Part shown: positions 1-8,183 of the stretch, in pieces
Numbering within the stretch: position 1 is the first letter of the stretch
Layout of the letters: every line of letters begins with the position of its first letter
Assembly: GCA_023264815.1 (NCBI GenBank)
Contig: JAHFUZ010000017.1
Coordinates: 1-64,000 of the forward strand
Origin: Arthrobacter sp.
GTDB taxonomy: Bacteria; Actinomycetota; Actinomycetes; Actinomycetales; Micrococcaceae
Length of the DNA stretch: 64,000 nucleotides
Direction: 5' to 3'
Notes under the pieces: generated by a model
What the model was told of the DNA's origin: nothing
What the model saw: only the letters and a program-made list of their open reading frames with translations
The model's database searches: none
Program-made: the position numbers and the translations under genes

Positions 1-39
1 GGGAACGGCAACTATGCCATCCGCACTGAAGGGCCTGTT

Positions 40-1059
40 ATGGATTTTGTCTTCTGGATCATTGTGATTGTGCTGCTTGTGGGCGTTGTGTGGTGGCTGC
101 TCAACCGCAGCAACTCCGCCACCAAGGCCAGTTCCGCCCCTGCCAGGCCAGACGGCGGCCTGGCCGGTGGCAGCGCGGCTGCCTCGGCGGAAGCCGCAGG
201 CACGGCCGGTCTGCCCACCGCGGCCGGGTTCGGCCGCGGCGCCGAACCCGTCCCGCCGACCACCGCCAACGACGAACCTGCTTCCGCCACCGAAACGGCA
301 ACTCCCGGGGAATCGTCAGCACCGTCGCACCACTTTGCCGACGAGCCCGTGGACACTCCGGAGCCTGTGGCACACCCGGTCACCGAACTCAACGCCGGAG
401 GCGCCGGGGCGGACGCCGACCGGCAGGCGGAGGACGAGTGGGAAACCCAGTGGTCCGAGGCCAGCGGCCCCGCACCGGCGCCGAGCCACCGGCCTGCCGC
501 TGATGCTTCCGCTGACGCCGCCGCGGCGTCCGGCGCTGCCACTGCCGCAGCTGAACCGGGCGCGGGAGCGGTTTCCGGGACTGCCCAGGGATCAACTCAT
601 GCCGCGGACCATGTTCACCATGCGGAGTACACCGACCCGCACGCCCCCACACTGCCGGGAGCAGAAACGGCCGCCGCAGACGCACTCGCGGCCGACGATG
701 CAGCGGCGGATGACCGGGAAATGGCGCTTGGGGACTCCGCACCTGCTTCGGAGCCAGCAGCCCCGGCCGCCGGCTATGAATCAGCACCAGGACCCATAGC
801 CCCAGCCGCTGGCGTCGAACCAACTGTGGATCCCATCGGCCATTTGGCAGCAGACCAGCCGTACGGCGCAGGTTCCTCGTCACCAGGCCCCGACGGCAGC
901 GGCCCGGCCGATTTCGTGGTCAAGGGCGACGCCGGCTCGATGGTCTACTACGAGGAAGGGCACCCTGACTATGAGCAGACCCCAGCCGACGTCTGGTTCG
1001 AGTCGGCGGCCCATGCGGAAGCCGCCGGGTTCCGGGCTCCCCGCCGGACCCGTCTCTGA
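40..1059 (+). CDS. Membrane-anchored Ala/Pro-rich protein with C-terminal sunset-type domain
   Basis: A 339-residue protein. Residues 3-21 form one hydrophobic segment (FVFWIIVIVLLVG...), with no cleavage site, so it is probably an N-terminal anchor. Residues about 25-285 are a low-complexity Ala/Pro/Glu/Asp linker without recognisable fold. The last 49 residues change character: KGDAGSMVYYEEGHPDYEQT followed by ADVWF and AEAAGFRAP matches the pattern of the sunset domain known from the tails of some actinobacterial ribosomal proteins and membrane proteins. The domain's role is not known to me. The ATG at 40 follows an AAGGG six bases upstream. The end overlaps, or lies just before, the next gene. 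Function unknown; the domain call is from memory of its consensus. Confidence 0.7.
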   Translation: MDFVFWIIVIVLLVGVVWWLLNRSNSATKASSAPARPDGGLAGGSAAASAEAAGTAGLPTAAGFGRGAEPVPPTTANDEPASATETATPGESSAPSHHFADEPVDTPEPVAHPVTELNAGGAGADADRQAEDEWETQWSEASGPAPAPSHRPAADASADAAAASGAATAAAEPGAGAVSGTAQGSTHAADHVHHAEYTDPHAPTLPGAETAAADALAADDAAADDREMALGDSAPASEPAAPAAGYESAPGPIAPAAGVEPTVDPIGHLAADQPYGAGSSSPGPDGSGPADFVVKGDAGSMVYYEEGHPDYEQTPADVWFESAAHAEAAGFRAPRRTRL

Positions 1060-2212
1060 CCGCACCGGTGTGCCCCCGCATTCTTTCGCGGGGAACACAC
1101 CCCGCGCGGGCGTTTTCGCGCTCAGCCTGGCGCTCATGCTCTCGGGCTGTTCCGGGGACACGGACGATGCCCCCACCGGAAGCCTGACGGAAACAGCCCC
1201 TGGGACTGGCGGGACGGGGCCGGGCACTGCCGGAACGAGCCCCACGGCTGCCCCCACGCCCGCCATCCTCACGCGCCTTGACCTGCAACTCAGCATCCCC
1301 TGGTCAGCGGTCTTCCTGCCGAGCGGCACGGCGGTCATCTCTGAACGTGACTCCGCGCTGCTCAAGGCGGTCAAGGACGGCCGGGCAACAACCATCGGCC
1401 AGGTCCCGGGCGTGAGCCCCGGAGGAGAGGGCGGCCTGCTGGGCCTCGCCCTCTCCCCCGGGTTTGCCACTGACAGCCACCTCTACTTCTATTACACATC
1501 CGCCCAGGACAACCGCATTGCCCGGGCCCGGCTGACGGAGGAATCCGCCGGCACGGTGACGTTCGCTGACCCGGAAGTCGTTTTCACGGGCATTCCCAAA
1601 GCCTCAACCCACAACGGGGGCCGGATCCGGTTTGGCCCGGACGGTCTCCTGTACGTCGGCACGGGTGACTCCCAGCGCCGGGAGCAGCCGCAGGACAGAA
1701 ACGCCCTGGGCGGCAAGATCCTTAGGCTCACCCCTGACGGCGACCCCGCACCCGGCAACCCGTTCGGCAACGCCGTCTACAGCCTCGGCCACAGGAACGT
1801 CCAGGGACTGGCCTGGGACGGTGAGGGCCGGCTCTGGGCCAGCGAGTTCGGCCCGGATGTCAACGATGAATTGAACATGATCGTGGCGGGCGGCAATTAT
1901 GGCTGGCCGGCCGTGACCGGAGCGCCGCACCGGGAGGAGTACCGCGATGCGAAGGTCGTGTGGCCGTCGACAGCGGATTCCTCGCCCAGCGGCCTGGAAA
2001 TCGCAGGCTCCACTGCCTATCTCGGAGCCCTGCGGGGCCAACGCCTCTGGACGGTTGAACTCCGGGGTGGGGAAGCTGCGGCTCCTGTGGCCCATTTCAC
2101 ACGGGAGTATGGCCGGATCCGGGATGTTATCCGGGCCCCGGACGGACGGTTTTGGCTGCTGAGCAACAACCAAAACCCTGATTTTGTGCTGGTTTTGGCC
2201 CCTCCCGGCTAA
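1013..2212 (+). CDS. PQQ-dependent sugar dehydrogenase family lipoprotein (GSDH/Asd-type)
   Basis: About 399 residues. A lipoprotein signal ends at LMLSGC (Cys 46 from this start), then a Thr/Gly/Pro-rich tether, then a six-bladed propeller of the soluble glucose/aldose dehydrogenase family. Family signatures seen are GGEGGLLGLALSPGF, HNGGRIRFGPDGLLYVGTGD with the likely general-base His at 200, and SLGHRNVQGLAW with ASEFGPDVNDELN and GGNYGWP. It should oxidise sugars or related alcohols outside the membrane using pyrroloquinoline quinone; the substrate cannot be told. The start is uncertain. ATG 1013 begins MRK but leaves a long n-region and overlaps the previous gene by 47 bases. GTG 1070 gives a normal 26-residue signal and no overlap. 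Neither has a clear ribosome site. Confidence 0.85.
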   Translation: MRKPPGSGLPAGPVSDRTGVPPHSFAGNTPRAGVFALSLALMLSGCSGDTDDAPTGSLTETAPGTGGTGPGTAGTSPTAAPTPAILTRLDLQLSIPWSAVFLPSGTAVISERDSALLKAVKDGRATTIGQVPGVSPGGEGGLLGLALSPGFATDSHLYFYYTSAQDNRIARARLTEESAGTVTFADPEVVFTGIPKASTHNGGRIRFGPDGLLYVGTGDSQRREQPQDRNALGGKILRLTPDGDPAPGNPFGNAVYSLGHRNVQGLAWDGEGRLWASEFGPDVNDELNMIVAGGNYGWPAVTGAPHREEYRDAKVVWPSTADSSPSGLEIAGSTAYLGALRGQRLWTVELRGGEAAAPVAHFTREYGRIRDVIRAPDGRFWLLSNNQNPDFVLVLAPPG

Positions 2213-2238
2213 CTGGCAGAGTCACCCGGCGGCCCGAT

Positions 2239-2267
2239 TTCACATGGACCGGAAGTTCGTGTAGAGT
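2239..2267 (+). promoter_or_regulatory. Sigma-70-type promoter for tRNA-Lys
   Basis: TTCACA at 2239-2244 and TAGAGT at 2262-2267 are separated by 17 bases. This is one of the best-matched -35/-10 pairs in the window. Transcription would start near 2274, about 55 bases before the tRNA. Confidence 0.6.
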
Positions 2268-2329
2268 TTCATGTCGTTGCGGAGATCAACGGGGAAAGAA
2301 AAAGCCACGAAGATCACCGCAAAGGAGAT

Positions 2330-2405
2330 GCACCTCTAGCTCAATTGGCAGAGCAATTGACTCTTAATCAATGGGTTCCGGGTTCAAGTCCCGGGGGGTG
2401 CACCA
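2330..2405 (+). tRNA. tRNA-Lys (anticodon CTT)
   Basis: All four arms can be drawn. The acceptor pairs GCACCTC with GGGGTGC (one G-T), the anticodon stem ATTGA/TCAAT encloses a seven-base loop with CTT at 2363-2365, and the T arm is CCGGG/CCCGG around TTCAAGT. The discriminator A is at 2402 and CCA is encoded at 2403-2405. Confidence 0.97.
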
Positions 2406-2411
2406 AGGGAA

Positions 2412-2452
2412 AAACAGCCTCTGGCTCGCGGAAACGCGGCCAGGGGCTGTTT
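2412..2452 (+). terminator. Hairpin terminator after tRNA-Lys
   Basis: A 14-bp stem (2412-2425 with 2439-2452, one G-T pair) continues past a single bulged T into CGCG-GAAA-CGCG, a GNRA tetraloop. The stem ends in TTT but lacks a long T run. It lies six bases after the tRNA CCA. Confidence 0.75.
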
Positions 2453-2538
2453 CCGTTTAACCGCCGTTTGTTAACGCGAAAAAAGGGCACCACCGCTGCA
2501 GCGGTGATGCCGGCGGATGCCTGTCTGCCGGGCGGACC

Positions 2539-3003
2539 CTAGCCGCGCGGGGCCCCGTCCACCAGGGCACGCGTGGCCGGCGATGAGAACTGGCTGGCCA
2601 GCTCCCTGACCACAGCCTGGAGCTCTTGGCGCAACAGGTCAGGATCGATTGTTGCCGCGGCCAAAACCGAGCGCTCCATCTCAACAGCCTCAGTGGCCGC
2701 TGCCCGGCCGCTGTCGGTGAGGGAGACCACCTGGCTGCGGCGGTCAGAGGTGCTGCGCACGCGGACAATGTGGCCGTGGGCCTCAAGCCGCGTCAGCGTC
2801 TTGCCCATGGTCTGGGCCTGGACCCGGACAAACTGGGCCAGCTGGGCCTGCGTCATGGATCCCTGGGCGGCGAGGACTTCTATGGCGATTACGCCTGCAT
2901 GCGTCAACCCGATGGCGCTCAGTTTTTCGTTCCACGAATGTTCCACCAGACGCGCCGCGGTGGACAAGAGACGCCCTGTGGGCCAGCGATCCATGTCAGG
3001 CAT
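2539..3003 (-). CDS. MarR-family transcriptional regulator
   Basis: 154 residues. The fold is MarR-like: an N-terminal dimer helix, a winged helix over roughly residues 35-100 (MTQAQLAQFVRVQAQTMGKT as helix-turn-helix, then the wing RSTSDRRSQVVSLTDSGR) and a C-terminal dimer helix. The Arg/Asp-rich wing is the usual DNA-contact loop. ATG 3003 is preferred because a TATACT -10 element sits seven bases upstream, predicting a leaderless message. The reading frame remains open to 3087, but that would run through the promoter. It is divergent from the peroxiredoxin gene across about 86 bases, so it may control that gene, itself, or both. The signal it senses is unknown. Confidence 0.85.
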   Translation of the reverse strand: MPDMDRWPTGRLLSTAARLVEHSWNEKLSAIGLTHAGVIAIEVLAAQGSMTQAQLAQFVRVQAQTMGKTLTRLEAHGHIVRVRSTSDRRSQVVSLTDSGRAAATEAVEMERSVLAAATIDPDLLRQELQAVVRELASQFSSPATRALVDGAPRG

Positions 3004-3010
3004 AAATGCA

Positions 3011-3016
3011 AGTATA
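3011..3016 (-). promoter_or_regulatory. -10 element of the MarR gene (leaderless)
   Basis: TATACT on the minus strand, seven bases before ATG 3003. No convincing -35 is visible at 16-18 bases. Confidence 0.55.
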
Positions 3017-3051
3017 GCCAAGGCCGGTTCGCGCCGATTCTGGACCCTTAC

Positions 3052-3057
3052 TAGAGT
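3052..3057 (+). promoter_or_regulatory. -10 element of the peroxiredoxin gene
   Basis: TAGAGT, predicting a start near 3064 and a leader of about 25 bases that contains AGGAG. It faces the MarR promoter about 40 bases away, so one bound repressor could cover both. Confidence 0.5.
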
Positions 3058-3089
3058 GGTGTGTCCGGCCCGCAACGAGGAGAACAACT

Positions 3090-3563
3090 TTGGCTGAAAG
3101 ACTTTTGACCGGTGCGGTGGCGCCCGGGTTCACTTTGAAGGATTCCGCTGGCCAGGACGTGACCCTGGCCCCGAACGGGGGCGCCGGCACCATCGTGTAT
3201 TTCTACCCTGCTGCTGCCACCCCCGGCTGCACCAAGCAGGCATGCGACTTCCGGGACAACCTGGCCTCGTTCACCTCGGCCGGGTACACCGTCCTGGGAA
3301 TTTCCCCCGATTCCGTGGACAAGCTGGCATCCTTTGCCGCGAAGGAGGAACTCACGTTCCCGTTGCTTTCGGACGAGGACCACGCCGTTGCCGAGGCCTA
3401 CGGGGCCTGGGGAGAAAAGAAGAACTATGGACGGACCTATGAGGGCCTGATCCGTTCCACTGTGGTGATTAATCCCGACGGCACGGTGGCGTTGGCGCAA
3501 TACAACGTCCGGGCCACCGGCCACGTGGAGAAACTGCGGCGGGACCTCAAACTGGACACCTAG
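3090..3563 (+). CDS. bcp: Thiol peroxidase of the BCP/PrxQ type
   Basis: 157 residues, a normal length for bacterioferritin comigratory protein. It reduces hydroperoxides in the cytoplasm using thioredoxin. The diagnostic motif TPGCTKQACDFRD is present, with peroxidatic Cys 47 and resolving Cys 52 five residues later, followed by the conserved segment LLSDEDHAVAEAYGAWGEKK. The start codon is TTG at 3090, supported by AGGAG at 3078-3082 with seven-base spacing. No in-frame ATG or GTG fits better. The divergent MarR gene suggests redox or organic-peroxide control, which is an inference from position only. The symbol is the family name; PrxQ would be equally valid. Confidence 0.93.
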   Translation: MAERLLTGAVAPGFTLKDSAGQDVTLAPNGGAGTIVYFYPAAATPGCTKQACDFRDNLASFTSAGYTVLGISPDSVDKLASFAAKEELTFPLLSDEDHAVAEAYGAWGEKKNYGRTYEGLIRSTVVINPDGTVALAQYNVRATGHVEKLRRDLKLDT

Positions 3564-3628
3564 ACCGGCAGGCCGGCGCGGGAACACCGGGACGCCCAGG
3601 GCTGACCGGATGGATGTCCGGCCGAGGC

Positions 3629-3634
3629 TACAAT
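3629..3634 (+). promoter_or_regulatory. Possible -10 element for tRNA-Leu
   Basis: TACAAT about 83 bases before the tRNA. A good -35 at normal spacing was not found, so this is tentative. Confidence 0.35.
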
Positions 3635-3716
3635 GGAAGCTGGCATCCGCCGTCGTACGTTTTCCACCCCGTCCAGTCAGCTGGCGGGAGCAGAAACAAC
3701 CGTCAGCGACCGCCAG

Positions 3717-3798
3717 GCGCGAGTGGTGAAATTGGCAGACACGCAGGATTTAGGTTCCTGTGCCTTCGGGCGTGGGGGTTCAAGTCCCCCCTTGCGCA
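3717..3798 (+). tRNA. tRNA-Leu (anticodon TAG)
   Basis: The acceptor pairs GCGCGAG with CTTGCGC (one G-T). The anticodon stem CAGGA/TCCTG encloses a seven-base loop TTTAGGT with anticodon TAG. A long variable arm (TGCCTTCGGGCG) is typical of class II leucine tRNAs, followed by the T arm GGGGG-TTCAAGT-CCCCC. CCA is not encoded. Confidence 0.96.
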
Positions 3799-3804
3799 CA
3801 AAGA

Positions 3805-3838
3805 CAGAGATCCCGGGCCAGACGGCCCGGGATCTCTG
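3805..3838 (+). terminator. Strong hairpin after tRNA-Leu
   Basis: A perfect 15-bp inverted repeat, 3805-3819 with 3824-3838, and a four-base loop AGAC. It begins seven bases after the tRNA and is not followed by a T run. Confidence 0.8.
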
Positions 3839-4022
3839 CCGTTAAGCCTGGTGCCGGTGATGCCGCAAAAGTAATTTTCAATCCACCCATCCATTCCGGA
3901 ACTCCGTCCGAATACCCCATGAGACACCAGCCAAGGGCAGGTGCCCGACAGTCGGAACAGGCCAGGCAGCAGGCACAACGCCTGCGGCAGGAAGGCCATC
4001 GGCACAATCAAGGAGAACCGAA

Positions 4023-4688
4023 ATGCAGTCACTCAAGCGCACATCCTTCACCGTCGCAGGCATTGCAGCAGCAGCCCTGATGGGCCTCACCGCGTGCGGC
4101 GGGTCCGCCACGACCACCCCCGCTTCATCCGCCCCGGCCCCGGCGCCGACGTCGTCCAGTATGGCGCCGTCACCTTCGGCCAAGGCCATGGACCCGGCAG
4201 CTAACCTCGTGGGTCCGGGCTGCGCCGGCTATGCCGCGCAGGTCCCTACCGGGGCAGGCTCCGTAGCGGGCATGGCCCTTGATCCGGTGGCAGTCGCCGC
4301 GTCCAACAACCCCATCCTGACCACCCTGACAGCCGCCGTCTCCGGCAAGCTGAACCCGAAGGTTGACCTGGTGGACACTCTTAATGGCGCAGAATTCACT
4401 GTTTTCGCCCCGGTGGATGATGCCTTCGCCAAGATCGACGCGGCAACCATCGAGACGCTCAAGACGGACGACGCCCTGCTCAGCAAGATCCTGACCTACC
4501 ACGTGGTGCCCGGCCAGATCACGCCGGACAAGATCGCCGGCACGCACGCAACCGTCCAGGGCGGTTCGGTCACCGTGACTGGCAGCGGTGACGCGCTGCA
4601 GGTTGACGGCGCCAACGTCATCTGCGGCGGCGTGAAGACCAAGAACGCCACCGTCTACCTGATCGACTCGGTGCTGATGCCCAAGTAG
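4023..4688 (+). CDS. Fasciclin-domain surface lipoprotein
   Basis: 221 residues. A signal peptide ends at LMGLTAC, giving lipidated Cys 25. Residues 26-60 are a Ser/Pro/Ala/Thr tether, and one fasciclin (FAS1) domain fills about 85-220. FAS1 markers are [14 protein letters not shown], the [13 protein letters not shown] segment and the final [13 protein letters not shown]. Single-FAS1 secreted proteins of actinobacteria, such as MPT70/MPB70, are thought to act in adhesion or as matrix proteins; nothing here tells the ligand. AAGGAG at 4010-4015 is well spaced for ATG 4023. It appears to be transcribed alone, between two hairpins. Confidence 0.92.
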   Translation: MQSLKRTSFTVAGIAAAALMGLTACGGSATTTPASSAPAPAPTSSSMAPSPSAKAMDPAANLVGPGCAGYAAQVPTGAGSVAGMALDPVAVAASNNPILTTLTAAVSGKLNPKVDLVDTLNGAEFTVFAPVDDAFAKIDAATIETLKTDDALLSKILTYHVVPGQITPDKIAGTHATVQGGSVTVTGSGDALQVDGANVICGGVKTKNATVYLIDSVLMPK

Positions 4689-4724
4689 CAACGGCGCCAG
4701 TCCCCCGGACGGCAGGCACTGACG

Positions 4725-4752
4725 GCGGCCCGTTCCACCAGGAACGGGCCGC
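4725..4752 (+). terminator. Hairpin terminator after the fasciclin gene
   Basis: A perfect 12-bp stem, GCGGCCCGTTCC with its complement, around loop ACCA, beginning 37 bases after the stop codon. There is no T run. Confidence 0.75.
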
Positions 4753-4863
4753 TGCCGTGCGGCGGCATGCGGCGGCGGGGAACACCAAGGACCGTCAATT
4801 AGACTGTGTCCTTGGCCCGCAGTCGGCGGCGCCGGCCAGCAACAGCCCAGAGGTGATAGACGA

Positions 4864-6537
4864 GTGCCCAGCAGTGCTTCACGGCGGACGGTCATCAAGA
4901 CCGGAGCCGTTTTTATGGCGTTAGGACTGACCGCCTGTACCGGCACACCCTCGCCGTCACCGTCGTCAACCTCGCCCTCAACGCCGGCGGCCGGCACGGA
5001 GCCCGGCGAAACGTTCACCTTCGGCACGGCGTCACCGCCGCTGGGCCTGGATCCTGCGCTCTCCAGCGACGTGGAAAGCTACCGGGTCACCCGGCAGATC
5101 CTCGAAGGCCTGGTGGGAGTGGACCAGACCACCGGCAAGCCCACACCGCTGCTGGCCACAGAGTGGACGGAATCCAACGAGGGACGCACTTATACCTTCA
5201 AGTTGCGCGATGGTGTGATGTTCCAGGACGGGACACCGTTTAACGCCGATGCTGTCTGCCAGAACTTCAACCGCTGGTTTGCGTTCCCCGCAGAGTTGCG
5301 GGCCAAGGCGCCAGGAATTTCTTTCAAGAGCGTGTTTAAGGCACATTCCGACGACGCCTCCCTCTCCATTTTCAAGAGTTGTACCGCACCCGCTCCGGAC
5401 ACTGTCCGGATCGACCTCACCCAGCCCTTCACCGCGTTCCTCCAGGCACTCACCCTGCCCGCCTTTGCCATCGCTTCCCCGGCAGCCCTCGCCAAGGGCA
5501 CCGCGGACGTACTCGACCAAACGCGCTTCGGCAACCCGGTCTCTGCGTTCGCGGCCAACCCGGTGGGAACCGGGCCATTCAGCCTGGCCGCCTGGGACGA
5601 AACCAGCGTCCGCCTTGTCACACACAAGGGCTACTGGGGTGAACGCGGACAGATCGCCACCATCAACTTCGTGACCTACGACCACCCGCAGACGCGGCTG
5701 CAGGCCCTCTTGGACGGCAAGATCGACGGATACGACGCCGTCACGGTGGGCAACTTCGACCAGCTCGTCAAGCGGGGCATGCAGATTGTCCAGCGGGACC
5801 CATTCTCGGTGATGTACCTCGGAATCAACCAGGAAGTCCCGATACTGCAGAAGCTCAAAGTCCGCCAAGCCATCGAGATGGCCGTGGACAAAAACACCCT
5901 GATCCGTAAGTTCTTCATCGACAACACGGCCACGGCCACCCAGTTCGTCCCGCCCAAGATCAGCGGCTTCAACAACGAAGCCCCGGCACTGGGCCACGAT
6001 CCTGCAAAGGCGAAGGCCTACCTCGCCGAGGCAGGCTACGCCGGAGAGGAACTGAGGTTCTACTATCCCCTGAACGCCACCCGCCCGTACCTTCCCACGC
6101 CGGAGAAAATCTACGCGGAACTCAGCCGGCAACTCACCGCCGTCGGGTTTAACATCAAGCCGGTCCCGGTGGACTGGTCCGACGGGTACCTCCAGAAAGT
6201 CCAGTCACCGGGGGATCACGCCCTGCACCTGCTCGGCTGGAACGGCGCCTATTCAGACGCCGAAAACTTTGTGGGACCCCTGTTCGGCGAAAAGAACGGG
6301 GAGTTCGGCTACCACGACCCCCAGGTCTTCTCGAAGATCAACCGGGCCCGCGGCCTGCCCGCCGGCAAGGAACGCGACGAGCAATACCACACCATCAATG
6401 CCCAGATAGCTGCCACCGTGCCGGCGGTCCCCATTGCGTTCCCGATCTCCGCCCTTGCCCTCTCGGACCGCGTCAGCAGCTACCCGGCATCCCCGGTCCT
6501 CAGTGAAGTTTTCACAAAGGTACAGCTAAAGCCTTGA
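4864..6537 (+). CDS. ABC transporter substrate-binding lipoprotein, family 5 (peptide/nickel type)
   Basis: 557 residues. The N-terminus carries [20 protein letters not shown]: a twin-arginine-like stretch and a lipobox with Cys 25. The mature part follows the family 5 solute-binding fold, with [20 protein letters not shown], the [20 protein letters not shown] segment typical of DppA/OppA proteins, and [12 protein letters not shown] in the second lobe. It should bind an oligopeptide or similar ligand outside the membrane for an ABC importer. No permease or ATPase gene lies nearby, so it must work with subunits encoded elsewhere. The GTG start is supported by AGAGGTGA about seven bases upstream. 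Confidence 0.9.
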   Translation: MPSSASRRTVIKTGAVFMALGLTACTGTPSPSPSSTSPSTPAAGTEPGETFTFGTASPPLGLDPALSSDVESYRVTRQILEGLVGVDQTTGKPTPLLATEWTESNEGRTYTFKLRDGVMFQDGTPFNADAVCQNFNRWFAFPAELRAKAPGISFKSVFKAHSDDASLSIFKSCTAPAPDTVRIDLTQPFTAFLQALTLPAFAIASPAALAKGTADVLDQTRFGNPVSAFAANPVGTGPFSLAAWDETSVRLVTHKGYWGERGQIATINFVTYDHPQTRLQALLDGKIDGYDAVTVGNFDQLVKRGMQIVQRDPFSVMYLGINQEVPILQKLKVRQAIEMAVDKNTLIRKFFIDNTATATQFVPPKISGFNNEAPALGHDPAKAKAYLAEAGYAGEELRFYYPLNATRPYLPTPEKIYAELSRQLTAVGFNIKPVPVDWSDGYLQKVQSPGDHALHLLGWNGAYSDAENFVGPLFGEKNGEFGYHDPQVFSKINRARGLPAGKERDEQYHTINAQIAATVPAVPIAFPISALALSDRVSSYPASPVLSEVFTKVQLKP

Positions 6538-6567
6538 CGGCCCGCCCCAATTTCAGTATGCGGGCCG
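6538..6567 (+). terminator. Hairpin directly after the substrate-binding protein gene
   Basis: CGGCCCGC at 6538-6545 pairs with GCGGGCCG at 6560-6567 across a 14-base loop, starting at the base after the stop codon. There is no T run, so strength is uncertain. Confidence 0.5.
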
Positions 6568-6616
6568 GGCAGGGATATTCTTTGACAGCCAGAGCCGCTG
6601 CTATCGGAGACTGATT

Positions 6617-8119
6617 GTGACCTTCATATCAAAGACCCAACACGCCGACGTCGTCCTGATTGGCGGCGGCATCATGAGCGCCACCCTGGGGGCGTTCATC
6701 AAGCAGCTCGAACCGAACTGGACCATCTCGCTGTTCGAACGGCTGGACCAGCCCGGCCTGGAAAGCTCGGACCCCTGGAACAACGCGGGAACCGGTCACG
6801 CCGCGCTCTGCGAGCTCAACTACTCCCCCGCAGCCAAAGACGGCTCGGTGAACCCCGCCAAGGCACTGCTGATCAACGAACAGTTTCAGCTGTCCCGGCA
6901 GTTCTGGTCCCACCTGGTGGACGAACAGCTGATCGGCTCGCCGAAGGGCTTTATCAACACCGTCCCGCACATGAGCTTCGTGATTGGTGAAGACAACACC
7001 AATTTCCTCAAGACCCGCTACGAAGCGCTGAAGGGCCACACCCTCTTCCGCAGCATGGAGTACTCCGAGGACCATGCCCAGATCGGCAAGTGGGCACCGC
7101 TGATCGTCAAAGGCCGCGACGCCAGCCAGCGCATCGCCGCCACCCGTGCAGCGGAAGGCACCGACGTCGATTTCGGGGCGCTGACCCGTGAGCTGACCAC
7201 GTACCTGGGCAACAACGGCGTCGAGGTCAATTACGGCCACGAGGTCACCGGCATCACCAAAGCGTCCGACGGCGGCTGGGACCTTTCGCTCAAATACCCG
7301 GCGTCCGGCGAACACGGGAAGATCCACGCCAAGTTTGTGTTTGTTGGTGCCGGCGGCGGTGCCCTGCACCTCCTGCAGGCATCCGGCATCCCGGAGAGCA
7401 AGGGCTACGGCGGGTTCCCCGTGTCCGGCCAGTTCTTCCGCTGCACCGACGAGACCCTCGCCGCCCAGCACAGCGCCAAGGTCTACGGCCAGGCATCCGT
7501 GGGTGCGCCGCCCATGTCCGTGCCGCACCTGGACACACGCTACGTGAACGGAAAGCGCTCCCTTTTGTTCGGCCCCTACGCCGGCTTCTCCACCAACTTC
7601 CTGAAGAACGGCTCCTACCTGGACCTGCCGCTGTCCATCCGCCCCAGCAACATCATTCCGATGCTTGCGGTAGCCAAGGACAACATGGACCTCACGGCCT
7701 ACCTGGTCAAGGAAGTGGCCAAGCGCCACGGCGACAAGGTGGAAGCACTGCGCGAGTACTACCCCGAGGCCAAGGACGGCGACTGGGAACTGATCACCGC
7801 CGGCCAGCGCGTCCAGATCATCAAGAAGGACCCGAAGAAGGGTGGCGTACTGCAGTTCGGCACGGAGGTCATCGCCGGCCGCGACGGCTCCATCGGCGCC
7901 CTCCTGGGCGCCTCGCCCGGCGCCTCAACGGCGGTACCCATCATGATCGAGCTGCTCCAGAAGGCGTTCCCCAAGAGCTTCAAGGGCTGGCAGGGCAAGC
8001 TTAAGGACATGATGCCCGGCTACGGCGTGAAGCTCGACGAGAACCCGGAGCTGGCTGCGGAGATTGAAGCGGCAACGGCCAAGGCACTGCAGCTGGAAAG
8101 CGTCCCCGCCAACCACTGA
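6617..8119 (+). CDS. mqo: Malate:quinone oxidoreductase
   Basis: 500 residues, the usual length. This FAD-dependent, membrane-associated enzyme oxidises malate to oxaloacetate and passes electrons to quinone, acting in the TCA cycle in place of, or alongside, soluble malate dehydrogenase. The FAD dinucleotide motif [14 protein letters not shown] lies at 12-25, followed by the family signatures [20 protein letters not shown] and [11 protein letters not shown]. The C-terminal FAD-contact region [20 protein letters not shown] is intact. The start is GTG, with CGGAGA at 6605-6610 as ribosome site. It stands between hairpins and the RND exporter gene 64 bases downstream, so it may be monocistronic. 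Confidence 0.97.
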   Translation: MTFISKTQHADVVLIGGGIMSATLGAFIKQLEPNWTISLFERLDQPGLESSDPWNNAGTGHAALCELNYSPAAKDGSVNPAKALLINEQFQLSRQFWSHLVDEQLIGSPKGFINTVPHMSFVIGEDNTNFLKTRYEALKGHTLFRSMEYSEDHAQIGKWAPLIVKGRDASQRIAATRAAEGTDVDFGALTRELTTYLGNNGVEVNYGHEVTGITKASDGGWDLSLKYPASGEHGKIHAKFVFVGAGGGALHLLQASGIPESKGYGGFPVSGQFFRCTDETLAAQHSAKVYGQASVGAPPMSVPHLDTRYVNGKRSLLFGPYAGFSTNFLKNGSYLDLPLSIRPSNIIPMLAVAKDNMDLTAYLVKEVAKRHGDKVEALREYYPEAKDGDWELITAGQRVQIIKKDPKKGGVLQFGTEVIAGRDGSIGALLGASPGASTAVPIMIELLQKAFPKSFKGWQGKLKDMMPGYGVKLDENPELAAEIEAATAKALQLESVPANH

Positions 8120-8183
8120 CGCATCGCCGGCCTGGCGGGCAGGTCCGGTCCCAGCACTCCGTCAACCCCCAGGAGACTACGCG

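Noticed and set aside
5032..7729. Two 366-codon minus-strand frames opposite the substrate-binding protein gene and mqo
   Set aside because: Both lie entirely within genes with clear family motifs on the plus strand.
8064..8183. N-terminal extension of the RND exporter
   Set aside because: The extra 40 residues overlap the end of mqo in another frame, while ATG 8184 has AGGAG and the typical RND N-terminus.
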